Source: Dehalococcoidia bacterium
Lineage (GTDB): Bacteria > Chloroflexota > Dehalococcoidia > Bin125
Length of the DNA: 64,000 nt
Assembly (NCBI GenBank): GCA_022826965.1
Contig: JAJDTU010000013.1
Location: forward strand, 434,001 to 498,000
Direction of reading: 5' to 3'
The notes beneath the pieces were generated by a model. The model was not told the DNA's origin. It saw nothing but the letters and a program-made list of their open reading frames with translations, and made no database searches. The translations under genes and the position numbers were made by a program. Below, in pieces: positions 1 to 7,849 of this stretch (its first letter is position 1; each line of letters starts with the position of its first letter).

Positions 1-735
1 GCGCTGAACTGTCACTCGTTCGACGAGGTCGCACCCGCGCTCTCCGACCGTTTGCGCTGGTACGCGCTCGATCAGCGAGGACACGGTCGCTCCGATCGAG
101 CGAGCGAATTGTCGGATTACTCCCGCGATCACATGGCCGACGACATCCGGGGGTTCATCGATGCTCAAGATCTGGAGCGGCCGGTCGTTCTTGGTCATTC
201 GATGGGGGTCATGAACGCTATGACCTTCGCCGCGCAGCATCCCGATCGGCTCCGCGCGTTGGTGCTGATTGACGTCGGGCCGGGCGTGAGCGTGGATGGC
301 GTGCAGCAGGTTCGGCAGTTTGTGGCGGGGCCGTATGAGCTGGACTCGCTGGATGCGTGGGTCGAGATGACGCACAAGTACTATCCCTTCCGCTCAAAGG
401 AGGGGATTCGCAAGCGGCTCGAGGTTTCTCTTCGCGAGACTCCCGAGGGCAAGATGGCCAAGATGTTCGATGTGCGGTTCCGCGAGGCCGACTTCCGCGG
501 CGTCGCGGACGCGCGCAGCGGCATCTGGGAGACGGCCCGAGCGCTGAGCGTCCCAACCCTGCTGCTGCACGGCGAGAAGAGCCCCGTGCTCAAGCGAGAA
601 CAGGCCGAGGAGTTCGCCGACAGCGTTGACTGCGTGCGGCTGGTGACGATCGCGGAGGCAGGCCACTCCGTCGCCGGAGACCAGCCGGCGGCGTTCACCG
701 AGGCCGTACGCGAGTTCCTCGACGATGTCCTATAG
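1..735 (+). CDS. Alpha/beta hydrolase, 5' end cut by window
   Basis: The frame is open from base 1, so the true start lies upstream. The visible part gives most of an alpha/beta-hydrolase fold. The nucleophile elbow GHSMGV has its Ser codon at 199-201, an oxyanion/strand segment YALDQRGHGRSD precedes it, and the histidine is probably in EAGHSVAGDQP near the C-terminus. The usual acid position reads HGEKSPVL, so the aspartate of the triad is not obvious. This is a soluble hydrolase of small-molecule esters, epoxides or C-C bonds; the substrate cannot be told. Its stop overlaps the next gene by 11 bases, which suggests translational coupling. Confidence 0.85.
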   Translation, partial: ALNCHSFDEVAPALSDRLRWYALDQRGHGRSDRASELSDYSRDHMADDIRGFIDAQDLERPVVLGHSMGVMNAMTFAAQHPDRLRALVLIDVGPGVSVDGVQQVRQFVAGPYELDSLDAWVEMTHKYYPFRSKEGIRKRLEVSLRETPEGKMAKMFDVRFREADFRGVADARSGIWETARALSVPTLLLHGEKSPVLKREQAEEFADSVDCVRLVTIAEAGHSVAGDQPAAFTEAVREFLDDVL

Positions 736-1315
736 ACGCGGTTCAGGGCGGCGCTCCGGCGATACGCGCGCGCGCCGTTCATCGTCGCTGCTGATCCCGA
801 TCGTCGGAGCGATCATCGGCTTCATCGCCGCGCTGTTCCTGCTCCGCGAACTCGACATCTTCGAGGGCGATCCCGCGCCGGTGGGGCCGATCGTCAATGG
901 ATCCTGCGATTACCCAAGCGGCAGCTACTTCGATCAGCTGTGCAACCTCGTCGCCCGAGCCACCGTGGAGATCCAGACGGTCATTACCCCGGAGGTCGCG
1001 GAAGCCTGCGTCGAGCAGAACAGCGATTGCCGCACGCATCGGGAGAACCTGCGTCAGGGCCTGCCGACGATCGAACGCTTCCGCGACGCGCTGTTCGAGC
1101 TCGAACCACCTGAACAGGCCGAGGACTGGCACGGGCGGTATCTGACCGCAGTCGCACAGCTACACAGCGGCTACAACGCCCAGTTCCGTGCCCTGCAAGC
1201 AGGTGAGCGAGGGGAATTCCTCGAGGCGCACGACCGCACGACCGGCGCCGCAGAGGAAGCCGGAGCGTTGTTCGACGATTTTCAGGTCGCCTTCACCGAC
1301 GAGCGCAATCCCTAG
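725..1315 (+). CDS. Small membrane-anchored protein, unknown function
   Basis: This is a 196-residue protein with a basic N-terminus (about 20 residues rich in Arg/Ser), one hydrophobic segment at about residues 23-42, and a C-terminal domain predicted to lie outside the membrane. The outer part has four cysteines (in NGSCDYP, QLCNLV, EACVEQ and SDCRTH) that could form two disulfides, followed by an acidic helical region. I recognise no family. The gene starts inside the end of the hydrolase gene, so the two are probably co-expressed. Its stop codon shares the bases CTAG with the stop of the convergent gene. Confidence 0.7.
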   Translation: MSYRRGSGRRSGDTRARRSSSLLIPIVGAIIGFIAALFLLRELDIFEGDPAPVGPIVNGSCDYPSGSYFDQLCNLVARATVEIQTVITPEVAEACVEQNSDCRTHRENLRQGLPTIERFRDALFELEPPEQAEDWHGRYLTAVAQLHSGYNAQFRALQAGERGEFLEAHDRTTGAAEEAGALFDDFQVAFTDERNP

Positions 1316-1773
1316 GCGCCACTCGACTCGAGGATCGCCTTGAGCTGTCCCAGCTCTTTCTTCATCTGGCGGCTCATCATCAGCTTCGTCAGCGGCCGAA
1401 ACACGGTGAACATGATCGAGGTGAAGATGTGATCGCTGCCGGCCTGCATCGAGTTGGTCACGGTTGTTGAGGGACCTGAGCGCTGGAGGGTCAGCGTGCC
1501 GCTGAAGGGGAACGGGCCCTCGGAGGCGTTGATTGAGAGTTGCCGGCCCTCTCGAACCTCGGTGATCGTCATGAGCACGGGCGCCGAGCCTCCGCCATAC
1601 GTGTAGGTGCCGCGAATCTGCGTGCCACGCCCGATTGGTCCGTCGCCGAGCACTTCGGACTCGGACATGCCGTCGACCCAGTGGTCCTGGTTGGTCACGT
1701 CGGCAACGTAGGCCCAGACCTCGGCGGGATCGCGCTCAATCTCGATCGTCGCGCTGGCGGAGAGACTGACCAT
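1312..1773 (-). CDS. SRPBCC-family protein (CoxG/polyketide cyclase-like), copy 1
   Basis: This 153-residue protein belongs to the START/Bet v1-like SRPBCC superfamily, whose members bind hydrophobic ligands in a deep cavity. It starts ATIEIERDPAEVWAYVADVTNQ, the usual first strand and helix of the family, and has the DHWVDGMSESEV segment shared with its neighbour. The chosen ATG overlaps the stop of the upstream gene as TGATG, so it is translated by coupling. A longer in-frame extension upstream exists but overlaps the neighbour and looks like shadow sequence. It is a tandem paralog of 1773-2228 and may bind a hydrophobic metabolite; the ligand is unknown. Confidence 0.8.
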   Translation of the reverse strand: MVSLSASATIEIERDPAEVWAYVADVTNQDHWVDGMSESEVLGDGPIGRGTQIRGTYTYGGGSAPVLMTITEVREGRQLSINASEGPFPFSGTLTLQRSGPSTTVTNSMQAGSDHIFTSIMFTVFRPLTKLMMSRQMKKELGQLKAILESSGA

Positions 1774-2228
1774 CAGCTTCCCAGTCCCAGGGCGCGGCGC
1801 AGCAGTGCGATCTCGTCCCTGAGCATCTTGTTGGCGATGATGCGGCCCAACGGTCGGAGTGGACCCATTACGACCTTCATCATCAGCGCCTTGGGAAAGA
1901 GGGTGACCTCGTATGTCATTCGGGAGGTCGTCTCGTCGCCCGAGCAGGTGATCACGGTAACGAACGGCGTATGCCCGTCGCTGTTCTCCCATGAGATCCG
2001 CGATGGCGGGTCGTACTCTTTCACGACCATCGTGACGCGAAGCGACTTGCCCTGTTCGGTTGAGGTGCCGACGACCTCGGTCCCGACGCCTATTTCTACT
2101 CCGCCGACGACCTCGGAGTCGGACATGCCGAACACCCAGTGATCCTGGTTCGGCACGTGCGAGACGAACGACCAGAGATGATCGAGGGAGCAGTCGAAGT
2201 CGGCTTCGATGCTGAACGCAGCAGCCAC
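1773..2228 (-). CDS. SRPBCC-family protein, copy 2
   Basis: A 151-residue SRPBCC-fold protein, paralogous to the gene just downstream; the shared block is NQDHWVFGMSDSEVVGG. It begins at a GTG preceded by AGGA seven bases upstream. The pair lies immediately downstream of cofE and npdG on the same strand, 19 bases after cofE, so all four genes may form one operon. In this context the proteins could carry or protect a hydrophobic or flavin-like ligand, but that is inference only. Sequence alone does not separate cyclase, carrier and CoxG-type roles. Confidence 0.8.
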   Translation of the reverse strand: MAAAFSIEADFDCSLDHLWSFVSHVPNQDHWVFGMSDSEVVGGVEIGVGTEVVGTSTEQGKSLRVTMVVKEYDPPSRISWENSDGHTPFVTVITCSGDETTSRMTYEVTLFPKALMMKVVMGPLRPLGRIIANKMLRDEIALLRRALGLGS

Positions 2229-2247
2229 TATCTGTTCCTGTCTGGTC

Positions 2248-3009
2248 CTATCTGAAGAGGTCCATCTCGGCCGGACGCACGAGCGTTGAATGGTCGTATT
2301 CCTCGATGGGGATGCTCAATCCTCGAACGACTGCGACCGGCACAGCGTCGAGCTTGTTCATCACCGGCTCGGCGGCCGAGGCCAACTCATCGACGATCGC
2401 CATTTCGGTCACGCGCAGGTCGTAGCCCTCCGCATCGACCTCACCGACGTAGGAGCGAATCGGATTCATTCCGCTGACTCCGATGGCGACGTTGGTGAGG
2501 CCGTTGCGCCACGGTCGGCCGAACGTGTCCGAGACGATGACGGGCGCGTCCACCTGACCCCGTTCGACCAGGCCCTGGCGAATGGCCAGCGCCGATGCGG
2601 ATGAGTCGATCGGCAAGAGCGCAACGGCGTCTCCGCCGCCGACGTTGGACTGATCGACGCCGGCGTTGGCGCACACCCAGCCGTGGCGCGTTTCGGACAG
2701 GATCAGGCCGCGCGTCATGCGCACGATTCGCTTGGACTCCTGCAGCACGAGCTCCACCGCGCGCGGGTCTTTCTCCCAGTCCTTTGCCCAATCCTCGGCG
2801 AACAGACCTGCGGTGACGTCGTCGAGCGGGATGACCCGGCCCTCAGCTTTGGACACGATCTTCTGGGTGACGACGAGGACATCACCCGCTTCGAGCAGCG
2901 TGTCCTGGGCGACCAGCGCGTCGTGAATCAACTCGGCGAGGTCGTCGCCCTCGGCGACCTCGGGGATGCCGCCGACCGCGAAGACCCGGTACTCCGATGG
3001 CGGGGCCAT
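2248..3009 (-). CDS. cofE: Coenzyme F420:L-glutamate ligase
   Basis: CofE adds L-glutamate residues to F420-0 using GTP, making the polyglutamate tail of the deazaflavin cofactor F420. The 253-residue length is normal for stand-alone CofE. Family motifs are visible: GDVLVVTQKIVSKAEGR near residues 42-58, then SDTFGRPWRNG and AIGVSGMNPIRSYVG in the second half. There is no fused nitroreductase-like domain as in actinobacterial FbiB. The start ATG overlaps the stop of npdG as TGATG, so F420 synthesis and use are coupled. The other F420 genes (cofC, cofD, cofG/H) are not in the window. Confidence 0.93.
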   Translation of the reverse strand: MAPPSEYRVFAVGGIPEVAEGDDLAELIHDALVAQDTLLEAGDVLVVTQKIVSKAEGRVIPLDDVTAGLFAEDWAKDWEKDPRAVELVLQESKRIVRMTRGLILSETRHGWVCANAGVDQSNVGGGDAVALLPIDSSASALAIRQGLVERGQVDAPVIVSDTFGRPWRNGLTNVAIGVSGMNPIRSYVGEVDAEGYDLRVTEMAIVDELASAAEPVMNKLDAVPVAVVRGLSIPIEEYDHSTLVRPAEMDLFR

Positions 3010-3674
3010 CAGTCAATCCCAACCATCCGGACGGCTGCCTGGGTCTTGTAACGCATATTCATGCCGATGATCAGTGCGGTCAGATCCTCGACGAACCTCG
3101 ACATCGAGAGCGGTCCTGCATCGATCGGCCGCAGGTCCGGCATCTTGCCGACCAGGTCGATGACTTGCTGCTTGGCGTCGGCGTCGTCGGCCGTGATCAG
3201 GACGTCGCCTTCCATCGGGTCGGAGAGTTTCTGCAGCTTGCGCGCGCTGAGGTTGTGGAACGCGCCCACGACCCGAGCATCCGGCAAGAGCGCCTGCGCC
3301 TGCTCGGTCGCTGAGCCATGCTCAACGTCAGAGATACCCGGCACCCGGTTTTCCATCGTCAACGGCACGGCGGCGTCAATGACCAGCTTGTCTCCGATTG
3401 TGTCGCGCAGGTCGTTCAGGGTCGCTTCATGCCCGTCGAACGGCACCACGACGATGACTACGTCCGACTGCTCGACCACGTCTCGGTTGACGCCGCCGCC
3501 GGCGTCGGCGGTCCCGCCGGCCTCGGTGACGGCCTCACGCACCGTCTGCGCTGCGTCTTCCGCGCGCTCGATGCGTCGTGAGCCGATCAGCACCCGCTCG
3601 CCCGCGATCGCGAGCCGCATCGCCAGTCCCAACCCCTCAGGCCCGGTGCCGCCGATAAAGCCAATGGTCGCCAT
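3009..3674 (-). CDS. npdG: NADPH-dependent F420 reductase
   Basis: Npd/Fno transfers hydride between NADP(H) and F420. The 221-residue protein opens with a Rossmann dinucleotide motif GFIGGTGPEGLGLAMRLA, followed by VLIGSRR, where the arginines fit the 2'-phosphate of NADP. The later block DAAVPLTMENRVPG and the segment VVGAFHNLSA are typical of the family. I chose the ATG preceded by GGGAG about five bases upstream; an upstream extension lacks a ribosome site. It is the first gene of the npdG-cofE-SRPBCC-SRPBCC group. It could supply F420H2 to luciferase-like oxidoreductases such as the one at 36372-37544. Confidence 0.93.
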   Translation of the reverse strand: MATIGFIGGTGPEGLGLAMRLAIAGERVLIGSRRIERAEDAAQTVREAVTEAGGTADAGGGVNRDVVEQSDVVIVVVPFDGHEATLNDLRDTIGDKLVIDAAVPLTMENRVPGISDVEHGSATEQAQALLPDARVVGAFHNLSARKLQKLSDPMEGDVLITADDADAKQQVIDLVGKMPDLRPIDAGPLSMSRFVEDLTALIIGMNMRYKTQAAVRMVGID

Positions 3675-3746
3675 ACCCACTCCCGATCTACGCCTAAACT
3701 GAAACTCGTTCGCGCACATGACGCGAGAAGCACGCGTTCTAGGCTA

Positions 3747-4649
3747 ATGCCACCCGGTACAAACGCCGTGACCACATCGACGTCCCAGAGCAACCCGTCG
3801 GCGCCGCTGGTCATCAAGCATCCGATCGAACCGGATGCCGAGCCGGCGGTGCGCCTGCGCGAGGCGCGGCTGACCTACCAAACCAAGGAAGGCAATCCGC
3901 TGGAAGCTGTCAGCCCGACGACGCTGACGATTCGCGCCGGCGAGTTCACCGCACTGGTCGGACCCTCGGGCTGCGGCAAGACCTCGCTGCTGCGCATGAT
4001 CGGTGGTCTGATACCGGTCTCCGGAGGCGACGTGCAGGTCTTCGGCGAAACGCCCAAGGATGCTCAGCGACACAAGCGCCTCGGCCTGGTCTTCCAGGAA
4101 CCGGCCCTCCTGGCCTGGAGAAGCGTCGAGGACAACGTGCGGCTTGGTCTGCAACTGAACCCACGGGAGACTCACTCGTCGACCGATGTCCACGAACTGA
4201 TCGACATAGTTGGGCTGACCGCGTTCCGCCGCTACCGACCGGCCGAACTCTCGGGCGGGATGCAACAGCGAGTTGCCCTGGCTCGCGCTCTGGCGATTGA
4301 CCCGCCGTTGCTCCTGCTGGATGAGCCGTTTGCCGCGCTCGACGAAATCACGCGGGAACAGATGCGTTACGAAGTGCAGCGGTTGTGGGGGATCTCCCAC
4401 GATCCGACGGACCCGCCTCGCTCGGCCATCTTTGTCACTCACTCCGTTCCGGAAGCCGTGGCCGTCGCGGACCGGGTGCTGGTGATGTCGCCTCGACCGG
4501 GACGGATCATCGCCGACATACCGATCACCGCGCCTCGACCGCGGCAACCCGAGCATGAGCACTCGGACCGGTTTGTCAACGACACCGCGATTGTCCGCGC
4601 TGCGCTTCGCTCTCCGACCACGCCAGCCGTCCCACTCGACGCCGCCTGA
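3747..4649 (+). CDS. ABC transporter ATP-binding protein (SsuB/TauB type)
   Basis: This is the ATPase of an importer for sulfonate-, nitrate- or pyrimidine-like substrates. Walker A GPSGCGKT lies at residues 72-79, the Q-loop at about 117, signature LSGGMQQRVALARAL at about 168-182, Walker B LLLLDEPFAALD at about 188-199, and the switch motif VTHS near 231. The N-terminal 35 residues are a low-complexity leader not needed for the fold. A TAGGCT -10-like box ends one base before the annotated ATG, so the true start may be a little downstream, for example a GTG at 3768. It is followed after 8 bases by the permease gene. Confidence 0.9.
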   Translation: MPPGTNAVTTSTSQSNPSAPLVIKHPIEPDAEPAVRLREARLTYQTKEGNPLEAVSPTTLTIRAGEFTALVGPSGCGKTSLLRMIGGLIPVSGGDVQVFGETPKDAQRHKRLGLVFQEPALLAWRSVEDNVRLGLQLNPRETHSSTDVHELIDIVGLTAFRRYRPAELSGGMQQRVALARALAIDPPLLLLDEPFAALDEITREQMRYEVQRLWGISHDPTDPPRSAIFVTHSVPEAVAVADRVLVMSPRPGRIIADIPITAPRPRQPEHEHSDRFVNDTAIVRAALRSPTTPAVPLDAA

Positions 4650-4657
4650 ACACGATC

Positions 4658-5506
4658 ATGGTCTCCGAACCCCTCCGAGAACTGGACCACCTGGACGCGC
4701 AAGCGAGGCGTGGTATTCCGCTCGCCCCGCCCGACGTTCGCCCGATGCTGGCCTGGGTGCTGCCGCCGCTGATCGCGCTGTTGCTACTGGCTGTGGCCGT
4801 TGAGATCTGGGTACGAGTCGCGGACGTCTCGATCTGGGTGATGCCTCGACCTACGACCGTGATCGAGAACTTCTTCAGCGATTTCGGGCTGTACTTCTCC
4901 GAAGGCCTGAAAACGCTCGGCGTATCGCTGGGCGGTCTGGCGATCGGAACGGCGGCGGCGACGCTGCTGGCGGCGGGCGTCGCCCATTCAAACATCCTCG
5001 AGCGCGCCGTCCTGCCGATCGCGATCATGGTCAAGGTCACACCGGTCGTGGCGTTGATTCCGCTGTTCATCATCTGGCTCGGCCACGGCTGGAATCCGAA
5101 GATTGCGATCGCCGCGCTGATCACGTACTTTCCCGTGTTGATCAACGCGATCGCCGGATTTCGCGACATCGATCCGCGCATGCATGACTTCTTTCGCTCG
5201 GTTGATGCCTCGACCTGGGAGATCTTCCGCCACCTGCGACTCCCGGCGGCCATTCCCTACCTGTTCGCGTCGCTGAAGATCTCGGTCACCCTGTCGTTGA
5301 TCGGCGCCGTGGTCGCCGAGTTCTTCCTCTCCGGACACGGCGGACTCGGCGCGGTGATCTGGATCGAACAGAACAATCTGCGGCTGGAGAAGGTCTTCGC
5401 GGCCGTCTTGATGCTGACCCTGATCGGCGTCACGCTGTCGACGGCGGTCGTACTGGCTGAGCGCCTGTTCTCCTGGCGTCTCGACCAGCCCGTCGCTGCG
5501 GCCTAG
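4658..5506 (+). CDS. ABC transporter permease (SsuC/TauC type)
   Basis: A 282-residue inner-membrane permease with about six hydrophobic segments, the first at residues 29-50. The cytoplasmic coupling (EAA) loop is visible as DASTWEIFRHLRLPAAIP, which contacts the ATPase encoded just upstream. It belongs to the binding-protein-dependent transport family used for nitrate, taurine, alkanesulfonates and thiamine precursors. With the ATPase (3747-4649) and the NMT1-like lipoprotein (5955-6995) it makes a complete importer. The substrate cannot be read from sequence, and no riboswitch was seen upstream that would indicate a thiamine precursor. Confidence 0.9.
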   Translation: MVSEPLRELDHLDAQARRGIPLAPPDVRPMLAWVLPPLIALLLLAVAVEIWVRVADVSIWVMPRPTTVIENFFSDFGLYFSEGLKTLGVSLGGLAIGTAAATLLAAGVAHSNILERAVLPIAIMVKVTPVVALIPLFIIWLGHGWNPKIAIAALITYFPVLINAIAGFRDIDPRMHDFFRSVDASTWEIFRHLRLPAAIPYLFASLKISVTLSLIGAVVAEFFLSGHGGLGAVIWIEQNNLRLEKVFAAVLMLTLIGVTLSTAVVLAERLFSWRLDQPVAAA

Positions 5507-5526
5507 GCTCAGTACAGGGAGCAGTC

Positions 5527-5790
5527 ATGACCACGTCCGACGAGTCCGAGCGCACCGACTACCGCCTGCCCGAACGTCAGGCGCCGCAACAGGCCGACGC
5601 CGTCGTGATCAAGTTTTCCAACGACGGACTCATCCTCGAACTCGAGGGCGACGACGTAGACCTCGGGACCGACCTGAAGGTTCGACGCGAGCATCGCCTG
5701 ATTGCCGAGTTCCGGCGCGACGCGGTCGACGGGTGGTGGTTCAAGTCCGCGGTGTTGAGCGACCCCACACGGCTGCAGGGCGACGAGTAG
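5527..5790 (+). CDS. Conserved-looking small acidic protein, unknown
   Basis: An 87-residue soluble protein, ATG preceded by GGGAG six bases upstream, so it is very likely translated. The N-terminal 25 residues are polar and probably disordered. The rest reads as a small beta-rich domain (AVVIKFSNDGLILELEGDD, then LIAEFRRDAVDGWWFKS). It sits between the permease and the binding protein of an ABC importer, on the same strand and 20 bases after the permease. I do not recognise a family. Its position suggests a role linked to the transporter or its substrate, but nothing in the sequence proves it. Confidence 0.6.
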   Translation: MTTSDESERTDYRLPERQAPQQADAVVIKFSNDGLILELEGDDVDLGTDLKVRREHRLIAEFRRDAVDGWWFKSAVLSDPTRLQGDE

Positions 5791-5954
5791 CCACGGGGGC
5801 GAGTTGCGCTTGCCCCATACCTGCCTGATTCATACGCTGACGACGGTCGCTATCGCCGTGGCAACCCCATGGAAGCGGCTCCGGCTAGCCGGCCCGGCCC
5901 AGTAGAACACAATGAAACGCCCGGCGTCCGACCAGCCCTAGGAGCCTGGGACCA

Positions 5955-6995
5955 ATGCCTCTGTTTTCTGTTTCCCTTCGCCGACCGTTGTTGATCGTGC
6001 TCGTTGCCGTGGCTGCGCTGGCCGCGGGACTCGGGGTCGCCTGTTCCAGCGACGATTCCGACGAGGTCCTATCGATGACGTACATGGGCGGCTTCGTCGC
6101 TCAAGCGAACCTGCCATTCGTCGCCGTCTACGTGGCAGAAGAGCAAGGGTTCTTTGCCGACGAGAACCTTGAAGTCGACATCCAGCACGCCGGTTTCACC
6201 GGCAGCCACAAGAGTCTGTTGCTGGCGGGCGAGGTCGACATCACCACCCTGCCGGCATCTGAGATGTTGCAGATCCGTGCCAACTCGGGAGCTCCGTATG
6301 TAGCGGTCATGCTCTTCGGACAGCGCGGCGACTTCGGCTACGCGGTGCTGAATTCGTCGGGCATTGAGTCGCCCGCCGATTTCGCCGGGCGCGATGTCGG
6401 CTTCAAGGGCATCGTGCAGGCCGAATTCCACGCGATGCTGGCCGCTCATGGCCTGACGACCGACGACATGAACATGATCGACGTGGGATTCAACCCGGTG
6501 GTCCTGGTCGAGCAGCAAGTCGAGGTGTACCCGGTCTTCCTCTCGAACGAACCCGACACGCTGACGCGCAATCTGAACCAGCAGATCACGGTCTTTGAAG
6601 CAGCGGACGACGGCGTACCTACACTCGGGGTCGTCTACCTGGTCACCGAGGAATTCCTCGAGGATGAGCTGAACCGCGAAAAACTCGAGCGGTTCCTGCG
6701 CGCGACGGTGCGGGCGTTCGAATTCGCCGTCGAGAATCCTGAAGCGGCGATCGAAGACACCGCGACCTTCATCGGCGAGGAACGCGAACCGGATCTCGTC
6801 CACGAACGCTTCATCCTCGACACGGAGATTGAAAACGCGATCAGCGATCTGACCCGGGCCAACGGGGTTGGCTGGTTCACACAGCAGCAATTCCGCGCAC
6901 TGACCGACGTGTTGCTCGAGTACGGAGCGCTGGAGAATGACGTGGACGTCGAGCGTGCGATTGATCGGTCGTTCCTCGAAGCGATCCATCGGTAG
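5955..6995 (+). CDS. ABC transporter substrate-binding lipoprotein (NMT1/THI5-like)
   Basis: A 346-residue exported lipoprotein. A basic start, a hydrophobic stretch and a lipobox LGVAC place the lipidated cysteine at residue 30. The mature part starts with the SBP_bac/NMT1 pattern: FVAVYVAEEQGFFADENLEVD, the segment that contacts substrate in thiamine-precursor, nitrate and sulfonate binders. It would deliver substrate to the permease and ATPase encoded upstream. It lies 164 bases beyond the 87-residue gene, so it could have its own promoter; AGGAG ten bases before the ATG is the likely ribosome site. Confidence 0.88.
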   Translation: MPLFSVSLRRPLLIVLVAVAALAAGLGVACSSDDSDEVLSMTYMGGFVAQANLPFVAVYVAEEQGFFADENLEVDIQHAGFTGSHKSLLLAGEVDITTLPASEMLQIRANSGAPYVAVMLFGQRGDFGYAVLNSSGIESPADFAGRDVGFKGIVQAEFHAMLAAHGLTTDDMNMIDVGFNPVVLVEQQVEVYPVFLSNEPDTLTRNLNQQITVFEAADDGVPTLGVVYLVTEEFLEDELNREKLERFLRATVRAFEFAVENPEAAIEDTATFIGEEREPDLVHERFILDTEIENAISDLTRANGVGWFTQQQFRALTDVLLEYGALENDVDVERAIDRSFLEAIHR

Positions 6996-7047
6996 GTCGG
7001 GTTACCCAAGACAGAGACTGAGGCGGGCTCGGCGCACGTGCCCGCTG

Positions 7048-7096
7048 CCCCCCCTCTGCCTTCGGCATCTCCCCCCGCGCGAGCGGGGGGAGAGGG
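7048..7096 (+). repeat. Structured palindromic repeat A, copy 1
   Basis: An intergenic element of about 50 bases that can fold as a three-way structure. Outer arms CCCTCT and AGAGGG enclose hairpin 1 (TGCC-ttc-GGCA) and hairpin 2 (CCCCCCGC-gcga-GCGGGGGG). Two further copies with the same layout and orientation occur at 31997-32051 and 34102-34150, with compensating base changes in the stems. It lies between the transporter lipoprotein and the convergent ferredoxin gene. The rest of 6996-7207 shows no gene. Confidence 0.75.
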
Positions 7097-7207
7097 AAAT
7101 CCAGGAGCACGGACGCGACTCGTCGGCTACGTTCCGGCTGAGCGCACAGAGATAGCCGGGGCAGCCGCGAGTATGGCGCAGTCATTCCGGAGCGGGGCGG
7201 GAAACCC

Positions 7208-7705
7208 TTAGGCGCGGCTGCGGAGGAACTTCTCCTGGCCGGGTGTTGGTTTGTCGTCCGGGTAGTGCAGCTTTTTGAGCATCGGTCGGCGGGGGAAAAT
7301 GTGGACGGCGTCCCAGCCGCAGGACTGTTCGCAGAGTCGGCAGCCGGTGCAGTTCTTCTCGATCACGACCGCCTGACCGAAGAAGTCGGAGGCAGCGTCG
7401 GTGAAGTCGAGCTCGAGCGCGTCGAAGGGGCAGACATTGATGCAGATCTCGCAGCCGGAGCCGATGCATTTGTCGGCGTCGACTTCGGCCTTGGGCCATT
7501 CCTTCTTGGCGAACTTGCGGCAGATATCGCCGTCTTCATCGAGGATGCATTCGACCGGGCAGACGGCGCCGCAGGCGCCGCAATCGATGCACAGCGCCGG
7601 GTCGATGTAGTGAATCGTGTTGCGCTCGCCCCAGATAGCGTTGGTCGGACAACGATTCGTACAGGCCGTACAGCCGATACAGGTCTCGACGATGTCGTAC
7701 GCCAT
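7208..7705 (-). CDS. Four-cluster 4Fe-4S ferredoxin-like electron carrier
   Basis: A 165-residue soluble iron-sulfur protein. Cysteines fall in four groups that can each hold a [4Fe-4S] cluster: C9/C12/C15/C19, C39/C42/C45/C49, C80/C85/C88/C92 (wider first spacing) and C119/C122/C125/C129. The start MAYDIVETCIGC has GGAGGAG eight bases upstream, which favours it over a Met seven residues earlier. Such polyferredoxins pass electrons between an oxidoreductase and its partner. No partner subunit is adjacent; the nearest redox enzyme is the GltD-like flavoprotein at 9767-11302, also on the minus strand but separated by two plus-strand genes. Confidence 0.9.
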   Translation of the reverse strand: MAYDIVETCIGCTACTNRCPTNAIWGERNTIHYIDPALCIDCGACGAVCPVECILDEDGDICRKFAKKEWPKAEVDADKCIGSGCEICINVCPFDALELDFTDAASDFFGQAVVIEKNCTGCRLCEQSCGWDAVHIFPRRPMLKKLHYPDDKPTPGQEKFLRSRA

Positions 7706-7849
7706 GGGCTGCTCCTCCGTCGTCAATGAAGACGCTGTACCAAGTATATCGGCGCGATCGATCTGCGTTCAATCACGTCAACAACCGAACGCCGCGCACA
7801 GTCATTGCTCGTATAGTGGACCTGAGGCGGCCGGGAGTAGGAACTCCGT

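Noticed and set aside
3720-3746. Thiamine or other riboswitch before the NMT1-type transporter
   Set aside because: The gap is only about 30 bases to npdG's start on the other strand and holds no conserved riboswitch core.
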